Of a stretch of DNA of 64,000 nucleotides, positions 61,861 through 64,000 are shown in pieces. This stretch comes from Cristatella mucedo. Its lineage: Eukaryota; Bryozoa; Phylactolaemata; Cristatellidae. The notes below the pieces were generated by a model. That model did not search any database and was not told the origin of the DNA. It saw only the letters and a list, made by a program, of their open reading frames with translations. Numbering within the stretch: position 1 is the first letter of the stretch; each line of letters begins with the position of its first letter. Made by a program: the position numbers and the translations under genes. The stretch is taken from NCBI GenBank assembly GCA_009760855.2, contig WPIO01000072.1, forward strand, positions 1,288,501 through 1,352,500, in the 5' to 3' direction.

Positions 61861-63336
61861 AAAATCCAGTCTGGCTTTAGAGCTAATCACTCCACAGTCA
61901 GCATTGCTTAGGATATACAACGACCTACTTAGGAATGCAGACATGGGTAGAGTGTCTCTGCTTGTTTTGCTCGATCTTTCGGCAGCTTTTCATACCATCG
62001 ATCACAAAATTCTTCTAGAGCGCCTCTCGTCTCGCCTGGGCATCACTGGCACTGCTCTGCAGTGGTTCAGGTTCTACCTCAGTGAAAGACTCCAGAGTAT
62101 TGACGTGAATGGAAAAAGATCATCTGAAGTACCTCTGAAATATGGAGTACCTCGGGGCTCCGTGCAAGGTCTGGTTCTTTTCACGGTTTATACTCTCCCT
62201 CTTGCTGATGTGATTGCCAAGCACAATCTAGGCTTTCACTTCTATGCGGATGACACTCAGTTGTATCTTTGCTTTGATCCCTCCTAGCCTTCGAGCACCT
62301 CAAACTCTCTCAACTCACTTGCTGCATGCATTCATGACATCCGCACATGGATGGCAGCAAATTTTCTAAAACTAAACGATGATAAAACTAACTTAATAGT
62401 TATGGGCAAACCCAGTGTGATTCAGAGATTGGAAAGGCCGACTCTCAAAATTGGCTCTGCCAGCACATCTCCAGTTGAATCAGCTCGAAATCTAGGTGTC
62501 ATATTCCAAAGCGACCTCTCGTTAGACGACCATATCAGCTCCACAGTCAAATCTGCCTATTTTCAGCTTCATAACACTGCTAAAATTTGGGCTTGTTTAG
62601 ATAAGGATACCACGTCCAAGTTGGTCCATGCATTCGTGACATCCCGTCTCGACTTCTGCAACTCACTGCTTACTGGCCTACCAGCATGTGCGATCAGGCG
62701 ATTGCAGCTGGTGCAAAGTTCTGCAGCTAGGCTTGTCTGTCGTGAGCGTCGCAGTTGCCACACTACTCCGCTTCTCGCCGACCTGCACTGGCTACCAGTG
62801 AGGCAACGGATTGACTTCAAGGTTGTGTCACTCACTTCTAGGTCACTTCATTATTTGGCTCCAGCCTATCTCTCAGATCTACTCCCATACAAGGCCAAGC
62901 ATCGTACCAACCACTTTTCGGAATCCAGCAGTCTACCAATACCTGGTACAAACTTCATATCCCTTGGAGACTGTGCATTTAGTTCGTATGCCCCCAAAGC
63001 CTGGAACTCACTCCCGACTTGCGTCAGAACATCCCCTGACTTGACCACATTTAAAAAGAACTTACAAACACCTATTTAGGACAGCATTTAGTGGGTCCCT
63101 GTTATTCGTCCTTCATGTGCTTATGCGTGCTGACACTATGCCTAGTGCCAATAACCACATTTGCATGCTGACCCTGTGCATTTCACCCCTAACCATGTTA
63201 TTCATGTTGTTCATCAAGCATGATATTACTCATCATTCAATCATCGCGTTTCCCTTTGCAGCAAATGTAAAGCGCCTAGCAAGAGATTTAGTTCTCAGAG
63301 GGCGCTTTATCAAGTGCATTATTATCATTATTAAAG
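61860..63336 (+). mobile_element. LINE-A, best copy (CR1/L2-like non-LTR retrotransposon)
   Basis: 5'-truncated element carrying most of the reverse transcriptase. In order: QSGFRANHSTVSIA, motif A LLVLLDLSAAFHTIDHKILL (His where most families have the second Asp, AFDT), YGVPRGSVQGLVLF (motif B), FHFYADDTQLYL (motif C with the catalytic DD intact), an in-frame TAG at 62285, [77 protein letters not shown]. The frame ends at 63079. The 3' UTR ends with the hairpin (AAAGCGCC 63269, GGCGCTTT 63301) and an ATTATC/ATT tail. Only one stop breaks about 400 codons, so it is fairly young, but the 5' half including the endonuclease is missing. Confidence 0.93.
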
Positions 63337-64000
63337 TGCAGCGGTCAGAGTAGACAGATGGAATTCACTTCATCGAGAATGCGGCCGTTTCTCCCTAAGC
63401 AGACACGCGTGGAGCGTCTGTGTGCGTCGACTAAAAAAAGCATCGCGACGGCATTCAACATTTTTAACTAAAAAAACAGAAGCCTCTGCTGCTCGCCTTT
63501 CTTATAAAAAAAATGCTTACGAGTGCTCAAGTACAATAGGCGAGTCTCCCTTCGTCTCCAACTCTCTCTCGATGTGGCTTCCCATTCACCCTTGATGCTC
63601 GGTATCTTCAAAGTAAATGCAGCAGTTTAAGTTAGGTATATTGTTGACATGGCAGAAAAGCTGGTGAAAGGGAGTTGTGCTTACCTGTAAGTAAGCACTG
63701 TGCAGCTTTTGGAACAGAGCATCGAAGAATCTGGGTAAAAAGAGCGAAAAATCAGCCTTTGATATTCTAAAATGAAAACTCTCCTGCAACTTATATAACA
63801 AGCACCGCGTATATTTGAGATCGAAGCAATGCTGGAAATTCACCATAAGCAGCGAAATGAAAGGTTGCTCGGACTGATGACCATCTCCGTGCTTTCGAAA
63901 GTAGCAGATACCAAATTCAAGAAACTACACTGAGCATAAGTAACGAGCCTATTGCTAGGTTTCGCTATGTCGCAGCATGCCGTTCTCTTGCACGCTTGCT
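63337..64000. other. No gene recognised
   Basis: Short - strand frames only; no domain or repeat family seen. Confidence 0.4.

Overview
The window is nuclear DNA of an animal, most likely an invertebrate. It has genes split by long GT-AG introns, mostly AT-rich non-coding DNA, dense non-LTR retrotransposon remains of the CR1/L2/Rex type, and tRNA-derived SINEs. I cannot name the species. Nothing here is bacterial: no operons, no CRISPR array and no phage.

Two genes can be read completely. PRPF3, the U4/U6 snRNP splicing factor Prp3, runs on the + strand from 19180 to 42103 in 16 exons whose phases all join (643 aa). A cathepsin L cysteine protease runs on the - strand from 53614 to 51097 in 7 coding exons (340 aa). 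It has a non-coding first exon and a TATA box near 53983, and it lies in a GC-rich block (about 51.4-54.7 kb) unlike its surroundings.

Left end, 0.5-6 kb, + strand: three exon-like pieces share intron phase 1. They are the C-terminal half of an SRCR domain (482-697), a beta-helix segment (3060-3302) and a transmembrane exon (from 5307). They may be the 3' part of one large receptor like Drosophila Bark beetle, but exons between them are missing. A GC-rich reading frame of about 200 codons at 11646-12247 and two coding-like pieces on the - strand (54941-55028 and 56476-56870) are unidentified.

The rest is mobile DNA. LINE-A is a CR1/L2-like element whose 3' end is a hairpin followed by ATT repeats; about fifteen fragments lie across the window, the best at 61860-63336. 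LINE-B is a second lineage with a different 3' end, best at 59600-61775, and is split by a Tigger/pogo-like DNA transposon at 60676-61321. SINE-A has a tRNA-like head and a tail resembling that of LINE-A. SINE-B is a second tRNA-headed family with about ten copies. A pair of long inverted repeats (55981-56092 and 57511-57619) encloses a GC-rich coding-like segment and may mark a fold-back DNA transposon. Most PRPF3 introns carry pieces of these families.
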